Positions 45,793-54,479 of a stretch of DNA of 64,000 nucleotides are shown here, in pieces (position 1 is the first letter of the stretch; each line of letters opens with the position of its first letter). The notes under the pieces were generated by a model. That model had not been told where the DNA came from and did no database searches. It saw only the letters and a program-made list of their open reading frames with translations. The translations under genes were made by a program, and so were the position numbers. Origin of the DNA: Roseiarcus sp963741845 (lineage in GTDB: Bacteria; Pseudomonadota; Alphaproteobacteria; Rhizobiales; Beijerinckiaceae); NCBI GenBank assembly GCA_963741845.1, contig CAVUJV010000033.1, positions 1 to 64,000 of the forward strand, written 5' to 3'.

Positions 45793-45884
45793 CTGTCGCT
45801 CCCGCGCGCGAGAAGCCTGACGCCCGCAAGCGCCTTGTCACGCGTCGCGATCGCGCGGATGTTGGCGCGACGAAGCGCGCCGCG

Positions 45885-46550
45885 TCACTCCGCGAAGACC
45901 GCCGCCCCGCGCTCCGCCAGCAGCCGCGCGATATGCGCGCGCAATTCCGCCACGCCCTCGGCCGTCCGCGAGGAGGTGAAGATCACCTCCGGATAGGCGG
46001 CGGGATGTTTGCGCAAGGCCTCCAGCGTCGCCTCGATCCGCGCGGGTTGGTCGGCCAGCTTCACCTCGTCGCGCTTCGTGAGCACGACCGCGTAGGAGAC
46101 GGCCGCGGAATCGAGCGCGCGCATCGTCTCGTGGTCGCTGTCCTTGAGGCCATGCCGGCCGTCGACCAGCACGAAGACCCGGAGCAGGGTGGAGCGGCCG
46201 CGCAGATAGTCGCGCACGAGCGCGCCCCACGAGGCGGACTTCGTCTTGGACACGGCCGCGTAGCCGTAGCCCGGCATGTCGACCAGCGTCGCCTTGCCGC
46301 CGAGGTCGAAGAAGATGAGTTCCTGCGTCCGGCCGGGGGTGTGCGAAGTGCGCGCGAGCCCGGTGCGGTTCGTCAGCGCATTGATGAGCGAGGACTTGCC
46401 CACATTGGAGCGCCCGGCGAAGGCGACCTCGGGCGCGCCGACCGGCGGCAGACCGTCGGACCGGGCGGCGGCGAAGAAGAAGTCGCAGGGGCCGGCGAAG
46501 AGCTTGCGTCCCGCCTCGGTCCAGTCCGGCGCGGGAGCGTCTGCGCTCAT
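45885..46550 (-). CDS. engB: Ribosome biogenesis GTPase EngB/YsxC (YihA)
   Basis: A 221-residue TRAFAC GTPase needed for 50S assembly. Motifs: G1 GRSNVGKSS, switch region PGRTQE, G3 DMPGYGYA, G4 TKRDE. Its ATG overlaps the yidC stop (ATGA), which makes it the last gene of the rpmH-rnpA-yidC-engB cluster. The frame is intact. Confidence 0.95.
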   Translation of the reverse strand: MSADAPAPDWTEAGRKLFAGPCDFFFAAARSDGLPPVGAPEVAFAGRSNVGKSSLINALTNRTGLARTSHTPGRTQELIFFDLGGKATLVDMPGYGYAAVSKTKSASWGALVRDYLRGRSTLLRVFVLVDGRHGLKDSDHETMRALDSAAVSYAVVLTKRDEVKLADQPARIEATLEALRKHPAAYPEVIFTSSRTAEGVAELRAHIARLLAERGAAVFAE

Positions 46551-48391
46551 GTGGTCGGCGTCTTGGCGGGCGGCGTGTCGGCGGGCTTCCGGAAGAACCT
46601 GCCGAGATTGTCCCAGAGCTCGACCTTAACCCCGGCCTTGGTCATGATGTAATATTGCTGGAGCACCGTCAGCGAGTTGTTCCAGGTCCAGTAGATGACG
46701 AGGCCGGCGGGGAACGAGCCCAGCATGAAGGTGAAGATCACCGGCATCCAGGCGAACATCGTCTTCTGAACCGGATCGGCCGGCTCCGGGTTCATCTTCA
46801 TCTGGAAGAACATCGACACGCCCATGATGAGCGGCCAGATGCCGATCACAAGGAAGTGGCCGAAGACCGGGATCACGGCCGGATCCCACGGGATCAGGCC
46901 GAAGAGGGTGAAGATATTCGTCGGGTCGGGCGCCGAGAGGTCCCGGATCCAGCCGAAGAAGGGCGCGTGGCGCATCTCGATGGTGATGAAGATCACCTTG
47001 TAGAGCGCGAAAAACACCGGGATCTGGATCACCATCGGCAGGCAGCCCGCGACGGGATTGACGCCCTCTTTCTTGAAGAGCGCCATCTGCTCCTGCTGCT
47101 GCTTCACCTTGTCGTCGGGATAGAGATCCTTGAGCGCGGCGATCTGCGGCTGGATCTTCTTCATCTTCGCCATCGACTGATAGGAGCGGTTGGCGAGCGG
47201 GAAGAAGGCGAGCTTGACGAGCACCGTCACGATCAGGATCGCGACGCCGAAATTGCCGACCACGCGATAGATCGCGTCGATCAGCCGGAAGAGGGGCTTG
47301 GTGATGAAATAGAACCAGCCCCAGTCGATCATCAGGTCGAACTTCTTGATGCCGAGCTTGGTCTGATAATTGTCGATCGTGTTGACTTCCTTGGCGCCGG
47401 CGAAAATCCGCGTCGTCGCCTCGGCCGTCTGTCCGGGCGCGAGCGTCTTCTGCGGGCCGACGAAGTCGGCCTGATAGTCCTCGGGCTGCTGGTCGCCGAC
47501 GGCGGTGAAGCGCGCTTCGATCGGCTCCGTCTGGTCCGGAATGATCGCCGAACCCCAGTATTTGTCGGTGAAGCCGAGCCAGCCGCCGGCGCCCTTGTAG
47601 CCGGCGGCCTTGCCGGTCTCCTTGTCGAGCTTGGCGTAGGTGAGCTCCTGCACGCCCCCGTCGCCGAAAACGCCGACGAAGCCTTCATGCAGCACCGAAT
47701 AGCCGCCGACCTTGGGCATGCCATGGCGCAGGATCAGCGCATAGGGGCGGACGCTCACCGTCTCGCCGCCGGAGTTCACGACCGAGTCGGCGATCGTGAA
47801 CATGTATTTGTCGTCAACCGCGATGACGCGCTTGAAGGTCAGTCCCTGTCCGTTGTCCCAGGTGAGGGTCACCGGCTGGCTCTGGGTCAGCGTCTTCTGG
47901 TCGGCGGTCCATACGGTGTCGAACTTTGGCGTCTTGACGCCCTCGCCGACGCCGACGAATCCCGTCTCGGCCCAGTAGGCCTCGGGCGGCCCGCTCGGCG
48001 AGAAGAGCCGGATCAGCGGACTGTCCTTGTCGATCGTCTCCCGATAGTCCTTGAGGACGAGATCGTCGAACTTCCCACCCTTGAGATTGATCGAGCCGCC
48101 GAGGCTTGGCGCGTCGATCGTGACGCGGGGCGTCGCGGCGAGCGCCTCGGGGACGGTCTTGTGCGCGGCGGCGCCGCCCGCGGCGGCAGGCGCCGGCGCG
48201 GCGCCGGGAATGGCGGCCTGCGGAGAAGCCGTCCCCGCTTGCTCGGCGGGGGCTGGGGCCTGCGCTTGCTGGGTCTTGGCCTGCTGCTCGCGCTGCATCA
48301 TCGGGCCAGCGTAGAAATACTGCCACGCAGCCATCACGAGCACGGAAAGCGCGATGGCGAGAAACAGGTTTCTCGTATCCTCGGACTTCAT
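46547..48391 (-). CDS. yidC: Membrane protein insertase YidC
   Basis: A 614-residue inner-membrane insertase. An N-terminal helix (residues 8-26) precedes a large periplasmic domain (about 30-365) with an Ala/Pro/Gln-rich linker. The conserved 60KD_IMP domain follows, with VKLAFFPLANRSYQSMAKMK, a conserved Arg/Lys-rich coiled hairpin and CLPMVIQIPVFFALYKVI. It overlaps both rnpA and engB by ATGA, consistent with coupled translation. Confidence 0.96.
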   Translation of the reverse strand: MKSEDTRNLFLAIALSVLVMAAWQYFYAGPMMQREQQAKTQQAQAPAPAEQAGTASPQAAIPGAAPAPAAAGGAAAHKTVPEALAATPRVTIDAPSLGGSINLKGGKFDDLVLKDYRETIDKDSPLIRLFSPSGPPEAYWAETGFVGVGEGVKTPKFDTVWTADQKTLTQSQPVTLTWDNGQGLTFKRVIAVDDKYMFTIADSVVNSGGETVSVRPYALILRHGMPKVGGYSVLHEGFVGVFGDGGVQELTYAKLDKETGKAAGYKGAGGWLGFTDKYWGSAIIPDQTEPIEARFTAVGDQQPEDYQADFVGPQKTLAPGQTAEATTRIFAGAKEVNTIDNYQTKLGIKKFDLMIDWGWFYFITKPLFRLIDAIYRVVGNFGVAILIVTVLVKLAFFPLANRSYQSMAKMKKIQPQIAALKDLYPDDKVKQQQEQMALFKKEGVNPVAGCLPMVIQIPVFFALYKVIFITIEMRHAPFFGWIRDLSAPDPTNIFTLFGLIPWDPAVIPVFGHFLVIGIWPLIMGVSMFFQMKMNPEPADPVQKTMFAWMPVIFTFMLGSFPAGLVIYWTWNNSLTVLQQYYIMTKAGVKVELWDNLGRFFRKPADTPPAKTPTT

Positions 48392-48825
48392 TTTCGCCTG
48401 TCTTCGCTCTTGCGCTTCTCGCTCCTGGCGCCGCCTCGCGCCCGCCGATCCTTATCGCCGTGCGCGAGCGCCCGAAAAGCGTCGCGGAACTGGCCGACCA
48501 GCGCGGCGAAAGGCTCGGAGAGCGCTTCGCGCCGGGCCATTACCACGTAATCGTGCGCGGGGCCCGCCTCAAGGGGAGGCGCGGCGTCGAGCGCGGCTTT
48601 GAGCCGCCGCCGGATCCGGTTGCGCACGACCGAGGCGCCGACCTTCTTCGTGACCGTGAAGCCCACGCGCGCGCCGCTCGCCGGATCGGCGGGCGCGCGT
48701 TCCGTGGACTGCAGCGTGAAGGCCGCCATCGACTTGCGCGCGCCGCGCGAGGCGCGCTGAAACTCGGCCCGCTTCTTCAGGCGGCCAAGAGGGCCGGCGG
48801 AGGCGGGCGTGTCGTCCTCGCCCAA
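48388..48825 (-). CDS. rnpA: Ribonuclease P protein component
   Basis: A 145-residue basic protein that assists the RNase P RNA in tRNA 5' maturation. Landmarks are GRLKKRAEFQRASR, RVGFTVTKKVGASVVRNRIRRRLKAA (the RNR motif) and HDYVVMARREAL. The first ten residues before LGRLKKR are longer than usual, so the true start could be a few codons in. It lies 62 bp downstream of rpmH. The usual yidD gene is absent between rnpA and yidC. Confidence 0.95.
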   Translation of the reverse strand: MGEDDTPASAGPLGRLKKRAEFQRASRGARKSMAAFTLQSTERAPADPASGARVGFTVTKKVGASVVRNRIRRRLKAALDAAPPLEAGPAHDYVVMARREALSEPFAALVGQFRDAFRALAHGDKDRRARGGARSEKRKSEDRRK

Positions 48826-48888
48826 GGGCTGGGTCTCCGTCCGTCGCGAGGGGCCGTCGCGCCCCCTCGGCGACTTGCGCGCCAGGGA

Positions 48889-49023
48889 TCAGGCCGAAAG
48901 CTTCTTGCGGCCGCGCGCGCGACGGGCGTTGAGGACCTTTCGGCCTCCGACAGTCTCCATGCGGGCGCGAAAGCCATGACGGCGCTTGCGCACGAGCTTG
49001 CTGGGCTGATAGGTCCGCTTCAC
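48889..49023 (-). CDS. rpmH: 50S ribosomal protein L34
   Basis: A 44-residue basic protein: KRTYQPSKLVRKRRHGFRAR, then METVGGRKVLNARRARGRKK and LSA. The initiation codon is GTG (49021-49023); no in-frame ATG gives the conserved N-terminus. It is the first gene of the cluster, with the promoter expected in 49024-49285. Confidence 0.96.
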   Translation of the reverse strand: MKRTYQPSKLVRKRRHGFRARMETVGGRKVLNARRARGRKKLSA

Positions 49024-49285
49024 CGGGTCTCTCCAAATTCGGCATGACGCGCGAATAGCGCGCCAACCGGGCGCGCCGCCTGGATCCCTTTCGGATCGAC
49101 GCGCCGGCCCGGAAAAACGTCGCGGCGCTTTCGCGCCGCTGGAAGCTGGGCTTATGCCGTCAGGCGCCCCGGAAGTCAATCCAAAGCGCGGCCTTTGAAT
49201 TCGCCTCGCGAGGCGCCGATGATCCTTTTCGGGAACCCTGAGGCGGTCCGGGCGTTCCTCTCGCGTGTCTACTGAGGAGGACAGC

Positions 49286-49465
49286 ATGGATAAGGAACAC
49301 GTCAAGGGCGCGGCCGACAAGGCCAAAGGGGCCATCAAGGACGCCGCCGGCAAGGTGATGGGCGATAAGGAGCTTCAGGCGGAAGGCAAGATGGACAAGG
49401 CCAAGGGCGATGCTCACAAGGCGCTCGGGGACGTCAAGGACGCCGCGAGAAAGGCCACTCGCTGA
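49286..49465 (+). CDS. CsbD family small stress protein
   Basis: A 59-residue hydrophilic Lys/Ala/Asp-rich protein: MDKEHVKGAADKAKGAIKDA with GKVMGDKELQAEGKMDKAKG typical of CsbD. A strong gaggagg lies 5 bases before the ATG. The family is general-stress-induced in other bacteria; the molecular role is unknown. Confidence 0.9.
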   Translation: MDKEHVKGAADKAKGAIKDAAGKVMGDKELQAEGKMDKAKGDAHKALGDVKDAARKATR

Positions 49466-49479
49466 CCGCGCAATTTGAA

Positions 49480-49504
49480 GGGCCGCCTGATCGGGCGGCC
49501 CTTT
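49480..49504 (+). terminator. Terminator after the CsbD-family gene
   Basis: Stem gggccgcc-tgat-cgggcggccc followed by ttt, 15 bases after the stop codon. Confidence 0.75.
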
Positions 49505-49577
49505 CGACCCTGTAGCGGGGTCCATCTCCCAATCGACCGGTGGACCCCGAATCTTCTTATTCCATTTATCGATTCTT

Positions 49578-49787
49578 CTAATCGTCGTCGGAGGGCGGCC
49601 GGTCGAACCGGCCGTCCTTGGCGAGCTGCTCCCATTCGGGATTGCCGAGCGCCGCGTCGATGGGCATGTCCTGTCGGCGCTTTTCCTCTTCGATTCGATC
49701 CTTCAGGTCGCGCGAGGCGTCCTTGAGGCGTTCGAGCGACCGCGAAAATTCCGCGTCCGCCGTTTTTTCCGAATCCCGCCTGACCAT
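49578..49787 (-). CDS. Small hydrophilic hypothetical protein (69 aa)
   Basis: A 69-residue charged, helical protein starting MVRRDSEKTADAEF. The start at 49787 is supported by a perfect aaggaggag six bases upstream, better than any longer reading. Residues 15-40 look coiled-coil-like (RSLERLKDASRDLKDRIEEE). No family recognised. Confidence 0.7.
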   Translation of the reverse strand: MVRRDSEKTADAEFSRSLERLKDASRDLKDRIEEEKRRQDMPIDAALGNPEWEQLAKDGRFDRPPSDDD

Positions 49788-50062
49788 CGGTCTCCTCCTT
49801 CTCTGGCTAGCGGCCCAACGCCCTGTCCGACAGGAAGTTCCCGAAGGCCCTACGGACCGGCGAGGCCCATCGACGGGGGCTCGGGCATGACCCATCGCGA
49901 CGATGGCGCCCGTGTCATTTCCGACACGACCGGGCGGAAACCGCCGCGGCGGCCTGTCGCGCCGGCGCGCGAAGGCTTGCCGCCTGCCCGGCGAGTCTCC
50001 TAAAAAGTATTTGAAAATAGGCGAGATTCAACCGCGCCGTGGCGCGATGTTCGGAGGGGCGG

Positions 50063-50902
50063 ATGAGGCGTCTTGCGGGGGCGATCGCGGCGGCGACAGG
50101 CGGCCTTGCCTGCGTTTCCGCCGTCGCGGCCGACCTTCCGACCCGGAAGGAAGCTCCAGCGCCGATCGTCGCGCCTGCAATTCCCTCGTCCTGGCAGTTC
50201 GAGTTCACGGGTTATGGCTGGGCCTCCAGCGTCGCCGGACAGGCGGGCTTCGGTTCTCTTCCCTCTCAGGAATATTACGCGCCTTTCAGCAAGCTGCTCG
50301 AGCATCTGCAGGGCGGCCTGATGGGCAGCGTGGTCGCCCGCAACGACACTTATATCTTCGGCCTCGACGCGATCTGGACGAAGCTCGGCGGCGGAGGGAC
50401 CATCCACAAACCGGAGGGGCCGCTTTCCGGCGGCAGCGCGGACCTGGTTCTGACCGAAGCGATTGTCACGGCCTTCGGCGGCGTGCGGGTCCCGCTCCCG
50501 ATCCCGAATCTCGACCTTTATGGCACGGTCGGCGCCCGCTACTACAACAGCGGAACGACGATTTCGATCAGCAACATCTTCGGGATCGGAGCAAGCCAGT
50601 CCGTCAACAAGGACTGGATCATGCCGGTCGCGGGCTTCGCCGCGAATTACCGCTTCGACGACCGCTGGTTCATGAACGTCTTCGCCGACCTCGGCGGGTG
50701 GAGCGACGGCGCGACGGGGCAGGCGCTCGCCTCGATCGGCTACAAATGGACGCCGAACATCGCGACCACGCTCGGCTATCGCGTGATGTACACCTACGAG
50801 AAGCAGGATACAGGCTTCGACTGGATCAACTTCGAGCCGAAGAGCTTCCGCTATCAGCAGTGGATGTACGGGCCTTTCGCGGGGTTGAAGTTCACGTTCT
50901 GA
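50063..50902 (+). CDS. Outer-membrane beta-barrel protein
   Basis: A 279-residue exported protein. Signal peptide at 1-23 (...LACVSAVAADLP). About eight to ten amphipathic strands follow, including FEFTGYGWASSV, RNDTYIFGLDAIWTKLGG, FGGVRVPLPIPNLDLYGTVGARYY, WFMNVFADLGGW and YGPFAGLKFTF, the last ending in Phe as outer-membrane proteins do. ATG 50063 follows a ggagggg. The closest general match is a small porin-like family of unknown role. Confidence 0.8.
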   Translation: MRRLAGAIAAATGGLACVSAVAADLPTRKEAPAPIVAPAIPSSWQFEFTGYGWASSVAGQAGFGSLPSQEYYAPFSKLLEHLQGGLMGSVVARNDTYIFGLDAIWTKLGGGGTIHKPEGPLSGGSADLVLTEAIVTAFGGVRVPLPIPNLDLYGTVGARYYNSGTTISISNIFGIGASQSVNKDWIMPVAGFAANYRFDDRWFMNVFADLGGWSDGATGQALASIGYKWTPNIATTLGYRVMYTYEKQDTGFDWINFEPKSFRYQQWMYGPFAGLKFTF

Positions 50903-50921
50903 CGCGCCCGCTCGAAAAAAG

Positions 50922-50954
50922 ACGCCGGCGGAACGCAAGTCCGCCGGCGTTTCC
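50922..50954 (+). terminator. Terminator after the beta-barrel gene
   Basis: Stem acgccggcgga / tccgccggcgt (11 bp, loop acgcaag) followed by ttt, 20 bases after the stop codon. Confidence 0.8.
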
Positions 50955-50988
50955 ATCTCGGGCCGCCTCGATGACGGTCAGATGATGG

Positions 50989-51186
50989 TCAGCGGCAGAC
51001 CTTGACGCCCGCCCGCCAGTAGCAGTGCCGGACGGGATTGGCGTAGCCATGATGGGTGGTGACCGCGCCGCGCGGCCCTACGCATCCGGCGCGATAGGCG
51101 CCGCGGGCGCAGGCGGCCGCGTTCGCCTCGACGGGAAGGGCTGCGAACAGGCCCAGCGTCAGCATGGCATAAGCGACAGTCTTCAT
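50989..51186 (-). CDS. Small secreted cysteine-containing protein (65 aa)
   Basis: A 65-residue protein with a clear signal peptide (MKTVAYAMLTLGLFAALPVEANAAA in two parts) and a short mature domain with four Cys: CARGAYRAGCVGPRG then HCYWRAGVKVCR. The latter resembles small GCG-type peptides common in Hyphomicrobiales. A gaggag site lies before ATG 51186. Function unknown. Confidence 0.75.
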   Translation of the reverse strand: MKTVAYAMLTLGLFAALPVEANAAACARGAYRAGCVGPRGAVTTHHGYANPVRHCYWRAGVKVCR

Positions 51187-51218
51187 TGTGATGCTCCTCT
51201 GGTTTTGTGGACGACGGG

Positions 51219-51584
51219 TCATTCCTCGTTCTGCGCCTTGCTGATCGCGTCCTTGCAGGATGCGCTCAGCGACGACTCGTTCGTCTTCAGGCACGCCGTG
51301 CGCTCCTTGCCGGTTTTGGCCGTGGCGCAGTGCGTCTTGATGTCCGCCTTGCAGGCGCGGCCGACCGCGGCGGCGCGGACGATTGCGACCTGGCAATCGG
51401 CGGAGAGATCCTTGTAATGCGAGTCGATGCAGGCCTTGAGCGCGCCGCGGCCTGGCTTCACGTTCCCGCAAAAGGACTTGATGTCCTTCGCGCAGGCCTT
51501 GGTGAGCGCCGAGGGAGCGGCTTCCGCGGCGCCCCCGATCGCAAGGGCGGCGCCGAGCGCGAGGATGGCTGCCCAAGTCTTCAT
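51219..51584 (-). CDS. Exported cysteine-rich-repeat protein
   Basis: A 121-residue protein with signal peptide (residues 1-22, ...IGGAAEAAP). Two copies of a Cys-rich repeat follow (CAKDIKSFCGNVKPG...LKACIDSHYKDLSADC and CKADIKTHC...RTACLKTNESSLSASC), resembling the cysteine-rich GLG1 repeat (PF00839). It is probably periplasmic or secreted; the partner is unknown. Confidence 0.85.
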   Translation of the reverse strand: MKTWAAILALGAALAIGGAAEAAPSALTKACAKDIKSFCGNVKPGRGALKACIDSHYKDLSADCQVAIVRAAAVGRACKADIKTHCATAKTGKERTACLKTNESSLSASCKDAISKAQNEE

Positions 51585-51723
51585 GTCGGTGTCCCTTCGT
51601 TGAACGATGCGGCTCCGCTTTATGACGCATCTCTCGCTTCCCTTGAACTCCGGCCTGACGGTTTTCGCAACGGGCAGGCTTGCGGCGGGCCTTAAAGCAG
51701 ATCCGAAAGCCCGCCTCTCCCCG

Positions 51724-54249
51724 TCAGTTGGCGTCCTGAGCCGCGCGCTCGGCTTCCATGAGCTTCTTCTTGTCCTCGTCCGTCAGCGCCGGCGGCGCGA
51801 TTGAAACGGTCAGCTTGTCGATCTTGCCGGTGAAGGCGAAGGGGACCTGATAGTCCTGATCGTCGACCGGGGTCCCGGTGTCGGAGCCGATGTCGAAGGT
51901 CTCGTCCCAAGGCATCGTGAGCGGAATGGTCTGCTCCAGCGTCTGCGTGGCGACGACCTTGCCGTCGACCGAGAGCGTGCCTGTGCCGCTGCGCCCAAGC
52001 CCGCTGATGCTGTTGAAGGCCAGCGTGGCGAAACCGAGCCCGTCATATTTGAAGTCGTAGACGAGCGTGTGCTTGCCGGGCGTCAGGGCGTCCGGCGCTT
52101 CCCAGCGCACGCGCTTGAGATCGAGCAGGTTCCACAAAAACACCGGCTTGCCCTTGAGCAGATAGAGCCCGTAGCCGCCGAACCGTCCGCCGTCGGTGAC
52201 GATCATGCCGTCGGCGCCGCCTTGCGGAACGTCGATGTCGGCGGTGATCGTATAGGAGGTATTGAGCAGGGTCGGCCCGGTGCCACGCGGCTGGCCGGTG
52301 ATCGGAACGCCGGAATAGGTGAACACCTTGCGCCCGCCCGACATCGACGGGCGCGGAATCACCATCCGGGTGGCGACCGAGGCGTCGAGCGGCAGCACCT
52401 GATATTTCGCGAACTGCGCGAACATCAGGTCGGTCATCTCCTTCACCTTGCCGGGATTGTCGGCGGCGACGTCGGTGTTTTGCGTCCAGTCATGCCGCAC
52501 GTCATAGAGTTCGAACTTGAACGCGCTCGCCGGATCGAGCGTAGCCTTGCCGAGCAATTCCCACGGCGCGCGCTTCGGCACGGCGCTGAGCATCCAGCCG
52601 CTGTCGTAGAGGCCCTGCACGCCCAGCATCTCGAAATACTGGATCTTGTGCGGGGAGGGCGTGTCGGCGTTGGCCTTGTCGAAACTGTAGGCCATGCTGA
52701 CGCCTTCGATCGGCTTCTGGGCGATGCCGTCCACCATGTCCGGCGCCGGAATTCCGGTGACTTCGAGCAGCGTCGGCACGACATCGATCACGTGATGGAA
52801 CTGCCAGCGGACGCCGCCCTTGTCCTTGATGTGGCCCGGCCAGGAAATCGCCATGCCTTGCCGGGTCCCGCCGAAGAAAGACGGGACCTGCTTCGTCCAC
52901 TTGTAAGGCGTATCGAAGGCCCAGGCCCACGGCACCGCGAAATGGCCGTAGGCGAACTGGGTGTTCCAGACGTCGTAGAACTTCATCTGCGCGGCGACCG
53001 GCAACTCGATGCCGTTGAACTGCAGCACCTCGCTCGGCGTGCCTTTCGGCGACCCTTCGGCGGAGGCGCCGTTGTCGCCGCTGATGTAAATGATGAGCGT
53101 GTCATCCAGCTTGCCCATGTCCTGGACGGCCTGGATCACCCGGCCGATCTCGTGATCGGTATAGGCGAGATAGGCGGCGTAGACATTGGCCTGACGGATG
53201 AAGAGCTTCTTCTCCTCGTCGGTCGTCTTTTCCCAGCGCTGCAAGAGGTCATCGGGCCACGGCGTCAGCTTGGCGTCCTGCGGGATCACGCCGAGCTTCT
53301 TCTGGTTGGCGAAGATCTGGTCGCGCAGGGCGTTCCACCCGTTGTCGAACAGATGCATGTCGGTGATCTTCTGCACCCATTCCTGCGTCGGCTGGTGCGG
53401 CGCGTGCGTGCCGCCGGGCACGTAATAGACGAAGAACGGCAGGTCCGGATTGATGTCGTTGAGCTGGTTCATCCAGCGGATGGCGTCGTCGGCCATCGCG
53501 GTGGTCAGGTTCCATTGCCCCTGATGCCCGACATAAGGATAGATGGGCGTCGTATTGCGGAAGAGGTTCGGCTCCCACTGGCTCGCATCGCCGCCGACGA
53601 AGCCGTAGAAATATTCGAAGCCCATGCCGGTCGGCCACTGGTCGAACGGACCGGCCTGGCTCGCCGTCCAGGTCGGGGTGTTGTGATCCTTGCCGAACCA
53701 CGCCGTGCGATAGCCGTTTTCAAGAAGAATACGGCCGATCGTGGCGCTGTCCTTGCCGATGACGCTGTCATATCCGGGAAAGCCGGACGCCGCTTCGGAA
53801 ACAACGCCGAAGCCGACCGAATGGTGGTTGCGGCCGGTGATGAGCGCCGCGCGCGTCGGCGAGCAGAGCGACGTCGAATGGAAATTGGTGTAGCGCAGCC
53901 CGTCATTGGCGATGCGGTCGAGCGCCGGGGTCGGGATCACGCCGCCGAAGGTCGAAGGCGCGGCGAAGCCGACGTCGTCGGTCATGATCAGCAGGATGTT
54001 CGGCGCGCCCTTCGGCGGAACCACGCGCGCCAGCCAGGCGGGCGTCGACTGCGCCGCGTTGAGCTCGATCTGGCCTTTGAAGGCTCGCGGCGGCGGCGGC
54101 AGCACATGGCCGTCGATGGTCGTCGTCGCGTTCGGCGCGCCGATCTGGGGCGTCCCGGCCATGTCCTGAGCGCCCGCGGCGCCGAGCGAGAGCGAGAGCG
54201 CCGTCCCGACGCCGAACAAAAGCGCCAGCGCAGGTGTCATTCTGCTCAT
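51724..54249 (-). CDS. Arylsulfatase (sulfatase family), exported
   Basis: An 841-residue periplasmic sulfatase that hydrolyses sulfate esters. The start at 54249 is chosen because gaggagg precedes it and a signal peptide follows (MSRMTPALALLFGVGTALSL...AQ). Metal ligands appear in NILLIMTDDVGF (Asp91, Asp92). The formylglycine site is Cys129 in CSPTRAALITGRN, so an aerobic formylglycine-generating enzyme is needed. HAPHQP and SGDNGASAEGSP complete the active site. The C-terminal 200 residues form a jelly-roll-like extra domain. The frame is intact. Confidence 0.92.
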   Translation of the reverse strand: MSRMTPALALLFGVGTALSLSLGAAGAQDMAGTPQIGAPNATTTIDGHVLPPPPRAFKGQIELNAAQSTPAWLARVVPPKGAPNILLIMTDDVGFAAPSTFGGVIPTPALDRIANDGLRYTNFHSTSLCSPTRAALITGRNHHSVGFGVVSEAASGFPGYDSVIGKDSATIGRILLENGYRTAWFGKDHNTPTWTASQAGPFDQWPTGMGFEYFYGFVGGDASQWEPNLFRNTTPIYPYVGHQGQWNLTTAMADDAIRWMNQLNDINPDLPFFVYYVPGGTHAPHQPTQEWVQKITDMHLFDNGWNALRDQIFANQKKLGVIPQDAKLTPWPDDLLQRWEKTTDEEKKLFIRQANVYAAYLAYTDHEIGRVIQAVQDMGKLDDTLIIYISGDNGASAEGSPKGTPSEVLQFNGIELPVAAQMKFYDVWNTQFAYGHFAVPWAWAFDTPYKWTKQVPSFFGGTRQGMAISWPGHIKDKGGVRWQFHHVIDVVPTLLEVTGIPAPDMVDGIAQKPIEGVSMAYSFDKANADTPSPHKIQYFEMLGVQGLYDSGWMLSAVPKRAPWELLGKATLDPASAFKFELYDVRHDWTQNTDVAADNPGKVKEMTDLMFAQFAKYQVLPLDASVATRMVIPRPSMSGGRKVFTYSGVPITGQPRGTGPTLLNTSYTITADIDVPQGGADGMIVTDGGRFGGYGLYLLKGKPVFLWNLLDLKRVRWEAPDALTPGKHTLVYDFKYDGLGFATLAFNSISGLGRSGTGTLSVDGKVVATQTLEQTIPLTMPWDETFDIGSDTGTPVDDQDYQVPFAFTGKIDKLTVSIAPPALTDEDKKKLMEAERAAQDAN

Positions 54250-54479
54250 CTCGGCCTCCTCAAGAACTTTGCCGAACCTACTCCGCCTGCCGGCGGGTCG
54301 TCCGCGCGTCACGACGCCGCATGCCGCCCTCGTCAGCAAGGCCGGGTCGGGCGGCCCTCGCGGAGCGATGGCGACGCCGCCTCGCCTTGCAGGCGCCGCG
54401 GTTGACAAGCAAAACGCCCGAACGCGACATTGAAGCCGCGCCGCGGTTTTACGGCCGGCGCGCGGGGAGCCGGAGACGC

